This document shows positions 11,405-21,737 of a DNA stretch of 64,000 nt, piece after piece. The notes under the pieces are model-generated. The model was not told the DNA's origin. It made no database searches and was given only the letters and a program-made list of their open reading frames with translations. Source of the stretch: Limnomonas spitsbergensis (Eukaryota; Chlorophyta; Chlorophyceae; Chlamydomonadales); assembly GCA_037349105.1 (NCBI GenBank), contig JAYJMM010000019.1, positions 496,001 through 560,000 on the forward strand, given 5' to 3'. The position numbers were made by a program, and so were the translations under genes. Within the stretch, counting starts at the first letter, position 1, and each line of letters starts with the position of its first letter.

Positions 11405-12298
11405 AACTTTATCAGCCCTAAGTGCCCCGTCAGCCAGGCATCAAAACCCAAATGCCTAGAACGCTACAGCCGCAGCAAGCACTCAGCAGCACGCAGCACG
11501 CTGCACTCTACAGGTTAACTCAAATCAGCACCAAGATCCCCGTCATCCGGGCATCAGAACCCAAACGCCTTGAGCGACGCCATCGCCATCAGCAGCATGC
11601 TGCATACAGGAGGCTGACTCAAATCAGCCCGTCAGCCAGGCATCAATGCTCAAATGCCTTTGACGCTGCAGCCACAGTCAGCAGCACGCTGAACTAGCAG
11701 GTCGACTCAAGCCGGCCCCGAGAGCCCCGTCAGCCAGGCATAAAAACCCACATGCCTTCAACGCCGCAGCCGCAATCACCAGCAAGCTGCAAAAGCAGGT
11801 CGTCTCAGATCGGCCCTGAGTGCCCCATCAGCCAGGCATGAAAACTCAATTGCCTTTGACGCTGCAGCCGCAGTCACCAGCACGCTGCACTAGCAGGTCG
11901 ACTCAAGCCGGCCCCGAGAGCCCCGTCAGCCAGGCATCGAAACCCAAATGTCTTGATCGTTGCAGCAACAGCCACCAGCACGCTGCATGACGTACTAGCA
12001 GGTCGACTCAAATCAGCCTTGTCAGCCAGGCATCACAAACAGATGCCTTGAACGCCACAGCTGATGCCAGCACTCAGCATGCCGACTCAAATCAGCCTCC
12101 AGTGCCTCGCCAGCCAGTGAATCAGAACCCAAATGCTTGAGCACCGCCATCGCCGTCAGCAGCACGCATCACTCACCAGGCTGGCTCAAATCAGCCCGTC
12201 AGCCGGGAATCAAAACCTGAACACCTTGAGCGCCGCCATCGCCGTCAGCAGCACGCATCACTCACCAGGCTGACTCAAATCAGCCCGTCAGCCGGGAA
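11405..12298 (-). repeat. Tandem copies of the terminal coding exon end, with stop
   Basis: About ten degenerate copies of the 3' end of the TMEM19-like CDS. The + phrase GTCAGCC(A/G)GG(C/A)ATCAAAACCC is followed by (A/G)AACGCCTTGA and GCCGTCAGCAGCACGC. Copies start near 11430, 11545, 11632, 11730, 11828, 11930, 12025, 12195 and 12290. Several keep the TTTTGA stop context. They form the presumed 3' UTR or flank. Confidence 0.85.
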
Positions 12299-15200
12299 TC
12301 AAAACCCGAACGCCTTGAGCGCCGCCATCGCCGTCAGCAGTGCGGTGCATGACGCACTCAGCAGGTTGACCGCGTTGTTCGACAGGATCAGAAGGCCTGA
12401 GACGTGGCGCACGCCGGGGCCAGGTTCGCTGGTGACCCTGCCGTCCTTCTCGCTGAAACCGCTGTCCTGCAGAGTAGCACCCAGTACGGAATCCAGCAGA
12501 GACCCTACACAAGCAAGCGGTGGATCAGGCGGGTTGTTTCCAATCTTCAAAAAACACTAAATGCGCTCCAACGGCTGTCCTGCAGAGTAACGCCCACTGG
12601 CCCAGTGCAGAACCAGCAGGGACCCTTCACAAGCAAGCGGTGGATCAGGAGGGTTATTTTGAACCTGCACAGAGAAGTGGTGGATCCGGCAGGTTATTTT
12701 GAACCGAAAACAAACCCGAAATGCTCTCCAGCAACTGTACTAGCATGCTGCAGAGTAACGCCCACTGGCTCAGTACAGAAGCAGCAGGGACCCAACTTTA
12801 GCAAGCGGTGGATACGTGAAGTTGTTGTAAACCGAAAACAAACCCGATAACCTCCAGCAACTGTGTACTAGCATGCTGCAGAGTAACGCCCACTGGCTCA
12901 GTGCAGAATCCAGCAGGGACCCCGTAATGGTATTAATTAGTTGGCCGGCGGTTGCCCAGTTGGTTTATGATTGGTTGCTTGGCGGTTGGTGTGCACTTGT
13001 ACAGCCTGCCAGGAGGCCCAAAAGGATCAACCCAATTCCCACTCCTCAACAGCAACCGTGCTGTCCATCTATGCTTCAGTTAATTACTTTGTTGGTTGTT
13101 GGTTGGTGCTCACCTGTCAGGCCTGCCATGAGCCCCAGAGGGATCAACCGCCACTGCCAGATGGCAACCACGTGCTTCATTTTAAATAGTAGTTAATTAC
13201 TGGTAGTTCGTCAGTTGGTTGCTGGTTGGTGCACACCTGTCAGGCCAGCCATGAGCCCAGAGGGATCGACCACCACTGCTTTATGGCAACTGTGTGGTGC
13301 ATTTATGCGGTAGTTAAATAGTTTGTCAGTTGGATGGTGGTTGGTGCACACCTGTCAGGCCAGCATGAGCCCAAGAGGGATCAACTGCCACTGCTCGATG
13401 GCAACTGTGGGCTTCATTTTAAACAGAACTTAATCAGTTCGTCAGTTGGTTGTTGGTTAGTGCGTACCTGTCAGGCCTGCCATGAGCCCCAGAGGGATCA
13501 ACCGCCACTGCTCGATGGCGACAACGTGCAGGTAGTCAAACACAAACAGCGTTGGCGAAATGGCCGCAGTCACGTAAAATACAGCTCCAATGAAGGCTCC
13601 GCCGAAGATTGAGGCAGAGAGGCCGAGCAGCGTGACGCCGCCATTGGTGCCCTTTGGGAACGGGACAGGGCGGGGAGCAGTAAAACACAAAAACACCGGC
13701 CAGGTGGCCGCAATTGCGGAAAGTATGGCTCCAATGCATGCCCTGCTGAAGATTGAAGAGGGGAGGCCGAGCAGCGTGATGCCGCCATTAATGTCCTGGG
13801 AACGGGACGGGGCGAGAGGGGCAGTAAAACAAGTATCAGCCAGGTGGCGGCAGTCATGTAAAATACGGCTGCAATGCATGCGCTGCCGAAGCTGAGGCGG
13901 AGAGGCCGAGTAGCATGACGCAGCCATGGAACAGGGAAGAGGGGGGGGGGGGGGGGTAGAATCAGTGCTGCGTCCATGACGGTCTTACGGTGGCTGAGTT
14001 GCGTACCTGAGTTTCAGTCACCGTAGTTACAAGGCGAGTTCAGCTACATCTACCAGTCAGGGACCATAATTATTTGCGCAACTTCTGAATAACGGCGCAA
14101 TAACACAGCACTGATTAAAACACGAGAGGCGTCAGCGAGAGGGCGGCGAGAAGGTTAAGACGGCGCCGCCGAGGATGAGAGGCGGTGAGGCTGAAGCATG
14201 ATTATGCCACGAAAGGTGACCTAGCAAGAGGGGGGGGGGAGCGGGTTAGGGTTAAAAGCCGCAATGATCTAAACGATGGCCCCAATGATAGTGCCAAGGA
14301 AGATTGAGGCCAAAAGGCCGCCAGCATCGTGACACCACGTTTTATGTCAGGGAGGTGAGGTGCAAGTATTCAGGGTTCAGGATTCCCTGCCTTTTCTCTT
14401 GCGAGGACTTAACAAGGTGTGAGACCGGCCGCCCAACCCCCAAACCCTGAGACGCGAACACAAAAAACAGCACGGGTGCGCATGTGGCCCTCGTCGTCAG
14501 CCAAGAAAAGGCGAGCAGGAAACAGGAAAGGCACACGACCAACAAGCACTCACTCCTGCCTGGAAGCGGGACCCTGCCGTTGTAAAACAACCGAGGTAAA
14601 AACCGAGCTGAAATAGCACCCGGTCGGCTTCAGCCGGCCGAAAAAAGGGAAAGGGCGGTTTGACTCGAGCCTTAATAAAAATGCCCCACCAAGACCCTGT
14701 GCCATACGGGCCCTTCAAGCAATGAAAGGGAGGAAGGAAGAGGAGTACCAGTGTTGACTCAAGTGCAGACCACTGCCATTAGCCGGACGCCGGGCAGCCA
14801 CCGCTAAGCCAAATGGGGCTCAACCCTGACTAGCCTATGGACAGTGGTCCACGCAGGAAAGCACCTTGCTGCTCCAGGCTCTACAGACCGTGATGTAACG
14901 TCATATCACTGAACTGTAGCTGAACTGTAGCTGGACTGTAGCTGAACTGTCTCTGAACTGTAGCTGATAATGCCCTGCAATAAATACGAAATACTAGTGA
15001 TCTTGTGCCGGTGTTTGCATTTTTCATACCTCGTGACGATGAACCAAAATAGGGAACGTAAGCTCCCTACGGGCCTATTTAAGCTATTTTAACAATGGCG
15101 TGCTGGTAAGCACTACGGCCCAAATCTAAGCTATTTTTATATATTAGAGTACTGTTAAGCTCCATACAGGCCATCTAAGCTATTTTGTATCTTGACGTGC

Positions 15201-18200
15201 TGGTCAGCACAAAAGGCACACCTTGCGCACAAGCTGCATTGAGGTGATGAGTCGCGGCATGTCGGCCGAGACGGGACCCAGCTCCGAGGCCCACGTGTCC
15301 CCGCAGCAACAGGCATAATAGCCCTGCACAAGCAACAGCAACAGGATGGGCGGCACATCAGCAACAGCATCAGCAACAGCAAGCTCAGTAGAACCACCCA
15401 CACAGCAGCAATAGCAACAGCAGCAACAACAGGATGGGCGGCATCATCAGCAACAGCATCAGCAACAGCAAGCTCGGTAGAACCACCCACACAGGAGCAA
15501 CAGCAACAGCAGCAACAACAGAATGGGCGGCGACATCAGCAACAGCATCAGCAACAGCAAGCTCAGTAGAACCACCCACACAGCAGCAACAGCAACAGCA
15601 GCAACAACAGGATGGGCGGCAACATCAGCAACAGCATCAGCAACAGCAAGCTCAGTAGAACCACCCACACAGCAGCAACAGCAACAGCAACAGGATGGGG
15701 GGCATATCAGCATCAGCAACAGCAACAGCAAGCTCAGTAGAACCACCCACACAGCAGCAACAGCAACAGCAACAACAACAGGATGAGCGGCAACATCAGC
15801 AACAGCATAAGCAACAGCAAGCGTAGTAGCCCTACACACACACAGCAGCAACAGCAACAGCAACAGGATGGGCGGCAACATCAGCAACAGCAAGCTCAGT
15901 AGAACCACCCACACAGCAGCAATAGCAACAGCAGCAACAACAGGATGGGCGGCAACATCAGCAACAGCAAGCTCAGTAGAACCACCCACACAGCAGCAAT
16001 AGCAACAGCAGCAACAACAGGATGGGCGGCAACATCAGCAACAGCATCAGCAACAGCAAGCTCAGTAGAACCACCCACACAGCAGCAACAGCAACAGCAG
16101 CAACAACAGGATGGGCGGCGACATCAGCAACAGCATCAGCAACAGCAAGCTCAGTAGAACCACCCACACAGCAGCAACAGCAACAGCAACAGGATGGGGG
16201 GCACATCAGCATCAGCAACAGCAACAGCAAGCTCAGTAGAACCACCCACACAGCAGCAACAGCAACAGCAACAGGATGGGCGGCAACATCAGCAACAGCA
16301 AGCTTAGTAGCCCTACACACACAGCAGCAACAGCAACAGCAACAGGATGGGCAGCAACATCAGCAACAGCACCTACATACACAGCAGCAACAGCAACAGC
16401 ATCAGGATCAGCAGGTACAGTAGCACACAAACAATCGTCCACACTGCCGGCCACCTTAAGACCCCCCGCCACCCTAGACCGGCCAAAAATGAAACCTTCC
16501 TTGGAAAAATCGGCTCCTTGGCTGAACCCCTGAACCTCCGCCCATCCCAGCACCAAATATTTCCATTTCTGCTTGTTGGAAAGTGGCTCCCCCCACGTTG
16601 AGAATCTTCCCGCTAGAACGGACACTGCCTGGCCTGGGGGAACGTCCACACAGCCCACCATTAAAGCTCCCTGCTACAGCCCACCATTACAGCCCACCAC
16701 TAAATCAGAACCCGCCTCAACAGGAATCCGCCCATGAGTGCCGTGGCTGCCTGATTTCGCCAGATCTTCAGGCTAGATAGCGGCTCCAGGGGGATGTCGA
16801 CACCGCCCACCATTACTGCTCCCTGCTACAGCCCACCATTACAGCCCACCATTGACCCATGAACCGCCTCACCAGGAATACGCCCATGCGTGCCGTGGCT
16901 GCTTGACAGCGCCAGACCTCCAGGCTAGGTAGCATCCCTAGGGGATGTCGACACAGCCCACCATTACAGCCCACCATTGACCCATAAACCGCCTCACCAG
17001 AAATCCGCCCATGAGTGCCGTGGCTGCTTTACAGCGCCAGACCTCCAGGCTAGGTAGCGGCCCCAGGGGAACGTCTGAACAGCCCACCATAACAGCTCTC
17101 TGCTACAGCCCACCATTACAGCCCACCATTGACCCATAAACCGCCTCACCAGGAATCCGCCCATGAGTGCCGTGGCTGCTTTACAGCGCCAGACCTCCAG
17201 GCTAGGCAGCAGTCCCAGGGGGATGTCGACACAGCCCACCAGCGCGCCATACGCCACAGCCAGGACGGAGGGGACTAAAGCGTTGCAGCACACCTGCAGA
17301 ATTAGGGTTAAGGGATCAGGGGTCGAGGTTTAAGGGTTTGAATTTCAAGGTTCAAGGGTTAAGGGTTAAGGGTTTGGATTTCAGGGTTCAAGGGTTTACA
17401 GTTCAAGGGTTTGGGGCTCGGGGTTCAATGGTTGAGGGTTTGAGGTTCAGGGTCGAGATACACATCAGCGCCCCACAGTCCCACAACCTGGCCACAACAG
17501 AGGGCATCAGGGCGCTGTGGCTCGCACACAGACTTAGGGTTTGGGTTTCATTCTTGGGTTCAGGTATAACTCTTAAGCGCCACCACCATCACTGGCAGGG
17601 CATTGCGGCACACCCGCACGTTTCATAGTTCTAGATTCGGGGTTTAAGGTTGAAGTATATTTGGCCAGGAAACATTGACTGGGGCATTGCAGGACACCTT
17701 CAGGTTTCAGGTCTCATGTTTCATGTTTCAGGTTAACCATCTCGAGTTTCAGGTTTCGGGCTTCATCAATAGGTCATCCCTTCACACCACGGCCAGGACC
17801 AAGGGCACCAGGGCATTGAAGCACACCTACAGGTTTCAGGTTTTAGGTTTTATGGTTCAGGTATCAATTTTCAGGCTTTATAAGTAGATCATTGCCTCAC
17901 ACCACGGCCGGGACAAAAGGCACCAGGGCACTGCAGCACACCCCGGCAGGGTGCAGAGGTGGGTTTATGGGCGCTCCACACTCTACGCCATCGCGACGGC
18001 CAAAAGACGTCCCTCAGAGAATCAGCTCCGTACTTGTGTGACGTCTGCCTCTAAAAGCTTGTGTCCCTTGCTCTCTGTCCCTCTTTCCTCCCATCTTGGC
18101 ATGATTGTCCAGGTTGGACTTAAGCTCTACCGTACACTGAGGCCACAGTCACAATTGTGTGGCGTACCCTTTCCAGCCCAGAAGCGTAGCCTAGAGAGTC

Positions 18201-21200
18201 CCTAATTCTTAATAAACGGACCCCACGTCTCACCTACTCCCAGTGCCTCTAATCAACCACCAAGGCTTGGTCGTTCAGGTTGGACTGCACGTTTCCTCAC
18301 ACCGAGCCAGCCTTATACACAGGGGGTGACCCCTTTTTACTTTTCTGCCCCCTTGTGTTTGTTTCGTTCTTTCCTCCCAATGCTTTAGTAAGGCGCCCAC
18401 GCGGCCGAGCCTTCTTCAGCAGGGCCCAGAGGTGTAACGTCATTGACACATGTGGTGCACCCTTCCTCCTCCTCTCACCTGCTCCCAGTCCCTCTGTCCC
18501 CCCATCTTGGCCTGATCATCCAAGCCAGCTTTGAGCTCCTCTTTGAACTCTGTCAGCTTGCTGCTACTGAGATAGAACGCCAGGAGCGTGGCACCGAAGC
18601 GGAGGCTGCAGACAGGCAGGCGGGTCAACCCTAGGGCAGGGTGTATTTCTCCGCTACAACGCTTTGGAAGGCCGCCCCACAGCCACAAAAGGCCTGATTG
18701 GGACCAAACTTGGGCCGGACTGCCAGTCTGCCACTGGTGGCCAGAGCAGCATGGCTGGCCACAAAAGGGCCCCCCCAATCGAGGCCGAGTGTAGCTGACA
18801 TGTAGCTGAGACACGAAAAAGAAGAAAGACTGCCCAAAGTCAGACAGGTCAAGCAGGTCAGAAATGTCAAGAAAGGTCGGGAATTTCAGAGACAGCCAGG
18901 AGCCGAGAACAAGACAGTGGCTTGGCAAGCTGTGAACGTCCATGCGCCAAACATTGAGCATCATACCCCATGCAACATGCACAACGCTCTGTAAACCATA
19001 AGTTCAGAATATGCACCTTGCTCTGTTCATCGCATATTCAGAGCGCATACTCCATTCACTATCCTCCAAGCACCATGCGCGACACCACATGCTCCATGCA
19101 TCATGTAACACACGGTATGCTCCAACCTGCATACACCATGCTTCATGCCCCATGCTTCATGCCCCATGCCTCGCACAACATGCTTTTTACTCCATGTACC
19201 ATGCAACACACGGCATGCTCCATCCTGCATACACCATGTTTCATGCACTATGCGTGACACGACATGCTCCATGCATCATGTAACACAGGGCATGCTCTGT
19301 CCAGCATGCACCATGCCTCATGCAGTCATACCCCATGCCTCACACGACATGCTTCATACTCCATGCACCCCACAGTCCCACACCATACGCCACACTACAT
19401 GCCTTATGCCCCTTACACCAAGCACCCAGATCCATGCTCTTTGCTCCGCCCGCCACACAGCACGCCCCTCACTCTCACCTGAAGCCCAGCACGGTCAGTA
19501 AAACAAATGCGGCAGCGATGCTTGAACCATGAATCCTGCACCCCGGGCATAAACCCTGAACCATGTCCTGATTCCTGACCCACAACCCTGAGCCCCCACC
19601 TGCATCCCAGTGTGGCAATTCCGACCAGCGATGCCGCCAGGGCGCCGGAGCTGGACAAGGAGCCTTTCTTGTACCCGTACCCCGCCACGACAAGTCCCCC
19701 ACATACGGCTGCGCTCCACTGCAGAGGATATTACAACAGGAGCCATTTAGCTATCAATGCTAACCCACCCACACACAAGGCAGCGCTCCACTGCAGAAAA
19801 CACCACAACAGGAACAGGTTAGCTGCAAATCCAACCTCTCCCCCCACACATACGGTAGCGTTCCACTGTAAAGGATATTAAACGTGGCACACACACAGCA
19901 CACGTTAGTTCTTTGCCAACATAGCCCGCAACAGGCATCATGGACAAAGCCAGGCACAGGCCCAGGTCAACGGCAGAGTGAACTGGCAGGAGGCTGAGCA
20001 ACCCAAGCAGGGCAGGAGGCAGAGCAGGTGGAGGAAGAGTTGAAACAAAAGTATGAGCCGTTGAGGGACCATCATTCAAAGAGCAAATAAACGAGTGTGT
20101 GACAGTGATTTGCCAGGGTGGGGAACCCAGAGGCACGCATGGAAAAGAATGAAAGCTTCACCGGCGTAAGGCCGGAGGCCCACGCATCAGGGCTTGCTTC
20201 ACAATCCCACCTCAGCCGTAGGCCGCGATGCAGCTGAGGTGTGGTAGAGGCAGCCGAATAAAACAAGGAGTAGTGAGTGGCGGAGACTCACTTGCACCAC
20301 CAGCCCAAAGGCATGCGACGCGAGAAGCATGGCCGATATCACGCCAACTACGGCCGCCGAACGCGCTGCGGCCAGTAGCCACGGCAACTTTGGGGCGTTA
20401 GCGGCAGTGCCGCCGCCCAGGGAGCTTGGCCGCGTGCTCGGGAGGTCGTCAAGACTGTCCAAGGATGATAACACCTTGTCAAGAGCGGCCTGCGCACGGG
20501 TCAGGGCCGCAGCGACGCTGTCGCTGTCACTGCCGCTGCTGTTGCCACCTGTCCCAGTGCTGCCTTCACTGCAGCTGACCAGGCTGGGTGAGAAAGACGG
20601 TGCGCCGGCGGCGCTGGCCTCGGCTTCTGCTTCTACTGCAGCAAATGGGAGGGCGTGGAGTTCATCTTCGTCTTTGTCCTCTTTGCCTGCTGCGGCTCCT
20701 GCTGCTGCTCCCGCTGCTGCTCCTGCTGCTGCTCCTGTTGCTGCTTCTGTTGCTGCTCCCGTTGCTGCTTCTGCTTCTGATGTTGCGTATGGGAAGGTGT
20801 AGAGTAAATCTTCCTCTACGCCGTCCTTCTCTGCTGCTGCTGAGGGTGAAGCCACAGCTGCTACTGTTGCTGCTGTTGCTGCTGCAGCGGTTGCAGCTGC
20901 TGTGGCTGCAGTCGCTACTGCTGTGGCTGCTCCTGTTGCTGCTGCTGTTGCTGCTGCCGCTGCTGCCTCTGCGGGCAAAGCCATAGAGAAGCTGGGAGAG
21001 GCATTGTCTGAGCTTTCTTCTCTGTCTGTCGATACAGATGCATTCATCCCATGGGTCTGCCAGTAGTGGTTGCTAACGCTGTGCAGCAGTGGTGAGGCTA
21101 CATCCGCACTTCTGGGCGGAGAGGCGGCCTTTTCAGCAATAATGGTCGAAGAGGCTGCCATGTCAGCGCTGCTGTGGGATGTTGAGGCTGCTGCATCAGC

Positions 21201-21737
21201 ATCGCCGGAGTCATGGGGACTGTTGTGGACAGGAAGGGCACCTGCGAGGCGGGCTGTGTTTGCATGGTTGGGGTTGAGCGGCCTCAGGACGGGGCTGGAA
21301 GAGAAGGAAGAGCTGGGTTCGATAGGCGGCCTGCTGTCGCTGCTGCCGCTGCTGCCTGGGACCAGCATGCTGCCTCGGTCACCCGTGTATGCGTTGGTAC
21401 CGCGAGGGGTGGTACTGCCGGGTGGGCTCGTCGGTGCATTTTGATTGACGTCAACAAAGGACATCTGCTGTTGCGAGAAATAGTCACCGATGTAGCTTGC
21501 GGCGCTGCGAAGGGAGGCGTCGCTTGCTGTCCCATCGTCTTCCGGCAGGGCTCCTAATAATGCAGGGCCGCGATGCCGTCCATTCGATATAAAGACTGGG
21601 GCTTTGACGGGTGGGGCTCTGACAAATTGAGATTCGGAGACGGCAAAGAGGATTCTGGTGCGGGTAAACATATTTGAGCCTGAGAGCCTGCCTGCACTGA
21701 TTATGTTTCCGCGCTGATGAATCATCAGCGCATTCAT
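12299..21737 (-). CDS. TMEM19/DUF92 family multi-pass membrane protein
   Basis: Exons: 20292-21737, 19600-19718, 19479-19520, 18479-18605, 17150-17293, 15222-15323, 13468-13651, 12299-12504. Phases agree throughout and give 789 residues ending in TGA. The C-terminal 307 residues follow the DUF92 order: YKKGSLSSSGALAA, SSSKLTEFKEEL, GGQRDW, CCCGDTWASELGP, PRLITS, GTNGGVT, DSVLGATLQDSG and NNAVNLL. The family includes animal TMEM19, plant PGR and the phytyl-phosphate kinase VTE6. The PRLIT and NGGVT arrangement looks closer to TMEM19/PGR than to VTE6, so no enzyme activity is assigned. The first exon (482 residues) is mostly Ala/Ser/Gly low complexity with an internal duplication (EEDLLYTFPYA and EDELHALPFAA blocks) and ends in a hydrophobic helix. 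The ATG at 21737 is the first in the open frame. Introns are full of copies of adjacent exon edges. Confidence 0.9.
12560..12925 (-). repeat. Copies of terminal-exon acceptor region
   Basis: The + phrase CTGCAGAGTA(G/A)C(A/G)CCCA, together with AGCAGGGACCC and AAGCGGTGGAT, recurs near 12580-12650, 12750-12815 and 12875-12920. The acceptor and start of the terminal exon (12470-12520) are the source. Upstream intron. Confidence 0.8.
12940..13467 (-). repeat. Copies of exon-7 end and donor in its downstream intron
   Basis: Four copies, about 110-120 bp apart, of the + phrase GTGC(A/G)(C/T)ACCTGTCAGGCC followed by GCCATGAGCCC and AGAGGGATC(A/G)ACC. They occur near 12992, 13110, 13228 and 13345; the true exon edge begins near 13460. 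Most keep a GGTGTGC or GGTACGC donor-like sequence. Confidence 0.9.
13655..13930 (-). repeat. Copies of exon-7 start upstream of its acceptor
   Basis: Two long copies (about 13690-13800 and 13825-13925) of the first half of the exon at 13468-13651. They share GGCCGAGCAGCGTGA(C/T)G, GCCGCCATT and the preceding CCAATGCATGC/GGCTCCAAT. A third, weaker copy is at about 14275-14340. Exon 7 thus has copies of its start on one side and of its end on the other. A G-run of about 20 lies at 13936-13956. Confidence 0.85.
14392..14560 (-). repeat. Dispersed repeat family C, copy 2 (inverted)
   Basis: Inverted relative to 9165-9370. It carries CATGTGGCCCTCGTCGTCAG, GCGAGCAGG, GACCAACAAGCAC and TGTGAGACCGGCCGCCCAA. 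It lies in the intron between exons 6 and 7 of the TMEM19-like gene. Confidence 0.65.
14765..14965 (+). repeat. Dispersed repeat family A copy with a family B-like core
   Basis: Contains GGCAGCCACCGC, TTGCTGCTCCAGGCT and a tail of four GAACTGTAGCT units. Unusually, a GATGTAACGTCATATCACTG stretch, reminiscent of family B, sits just before the tail. Confidence 0.6.
15324..16420 (-). repeat. CAG/CAA-rich intronic minisatellite
   Basis: About a dozen units of roughly 60-90 bp: GGATGGGCGGCAACATCAGC, then CAACAGCAAGCTCAGTAGAA, CCACCCACACAGCAGCAACA and further CAGCAA. The exon-6 acceptor segment (AATAGCCCTGCACAAGCAAC at 15317) resembles the TAGCCCTACACACACAGCAG variants near 15828 and 16308, suggesting the array grew from that junction. 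Long open frames here are by-products of the triplet repeats. Confidence 0.9.
16690..17149 (-). repeat. Copies of exon-5 end and donor
   Basis: Three intronic copies (from about 16712, 16860 and 16985) repeat the second half of exon 17150-17293 with its donor: + CGCCTCACCAG(G/A)AATCCGCC, CATGAGTGCCGTGGCTGC, GCCAGACCTCCAGGCTAGG. Units are about 130-150 bp and end in GCCCACCATTACAGCCCACC. Confidence 0.92.
17300..17900. repeat. GGGTTTAGGG/AGGTTTCAGG low-complexity tracts in intron
   Basis: Telomere-like and degenerate (TTAGGGTTAAGGG, TTCAAGGGTTTGGGG), interleaved with about four copies of CACCA(C)GGCCAGGACC..GGGCATTGCAGCACACC. The latter match the exon-5 acceptor region at 17255-17295. They are therefore upstream copies of exon-5 start. 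Confidence 0.7.
18040..18300 (-). repeat. Copies of exon-4 end and donor
   Basis: The + sequence of the exon end (CACCTGCTCCCAGTCCCTCT, CCATCTTGGCCTGATCATCC) recurs as TCCCATCTTGGCATGATTGT at 18090 and CACCTACTCCCAGTGCCTCT at 18232. Downstream intron. Confidence 0.7.
18388..18455 (+). repeat. Dispersed repeat family B copy
   Basis: Reads GGCGCCCACGCGGCCGAGCC, then CAGCAGGGCCCAGAGGTGTA and ACGTCATTGACACAT. It sits just downstream of the exon-4 donor. Related fragments lie at about 9030-9095, 10260-10320, 10440-10480, 25515-25555 and 62548-62590. Confidence 0.75.
18660..18818 (+). repeat. Dispersed repeat family A copy
   Basis: Carries GATTGGGACCAAACTTGGGC, CAGAGCAGCATGGCTGGCCA and a tail of TGTAGCTGACATGTAGCTGA. 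Very close to the copy at 37515-37660. Confidence 0.7.
18965..19420. repeat. CATGC/CCATGCTCCATGC degenerate minisatellite
   Basis: Many ACCATGC, CTCCATGCATCATG and TCATGCCCCATGC units in the intron between exons 3 and 4 of the TMEM19-like gene. CATG-rich units make both strands locally self-complementary. Confidence 0.8.
19719..19890 (-). repeat. Copies of exon-2 acceptor and start
   Basis: On minus, CTCTGCAGTGGAGCGCAGCC (true acceptor, exon start 19718) recurs as TCTGCAGTGGAGCGCTGCCT near 19795 and TTTACAGTGGAACGCTACCG near 19868. Each is followed by TGTGTGGG-type sequence. Confidence 0.85.

Noticed and set aside
15434..16661. Poly-Gln and poly-Leu open frames
   Set aside because: Generated by CAG/CAA repeats inside an intron bounded by well-supported exons.
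19920..20020. Possible extra TMEM19-like exon (minus, hydrophobic HSAVDLGLCLALSMMPVAGY)
   Set aside because: Both available acceptors would put the helix out of frame and meet stops in phase 0. Exon 20292-21737 joins 19600-19718 in phase without it.
20329..20986. Plus-strand open frames antisense to the TMEM19-like first exon
   Set aside because: Shadow frames of the Ala-rich GC-biased exon, with no independent support.
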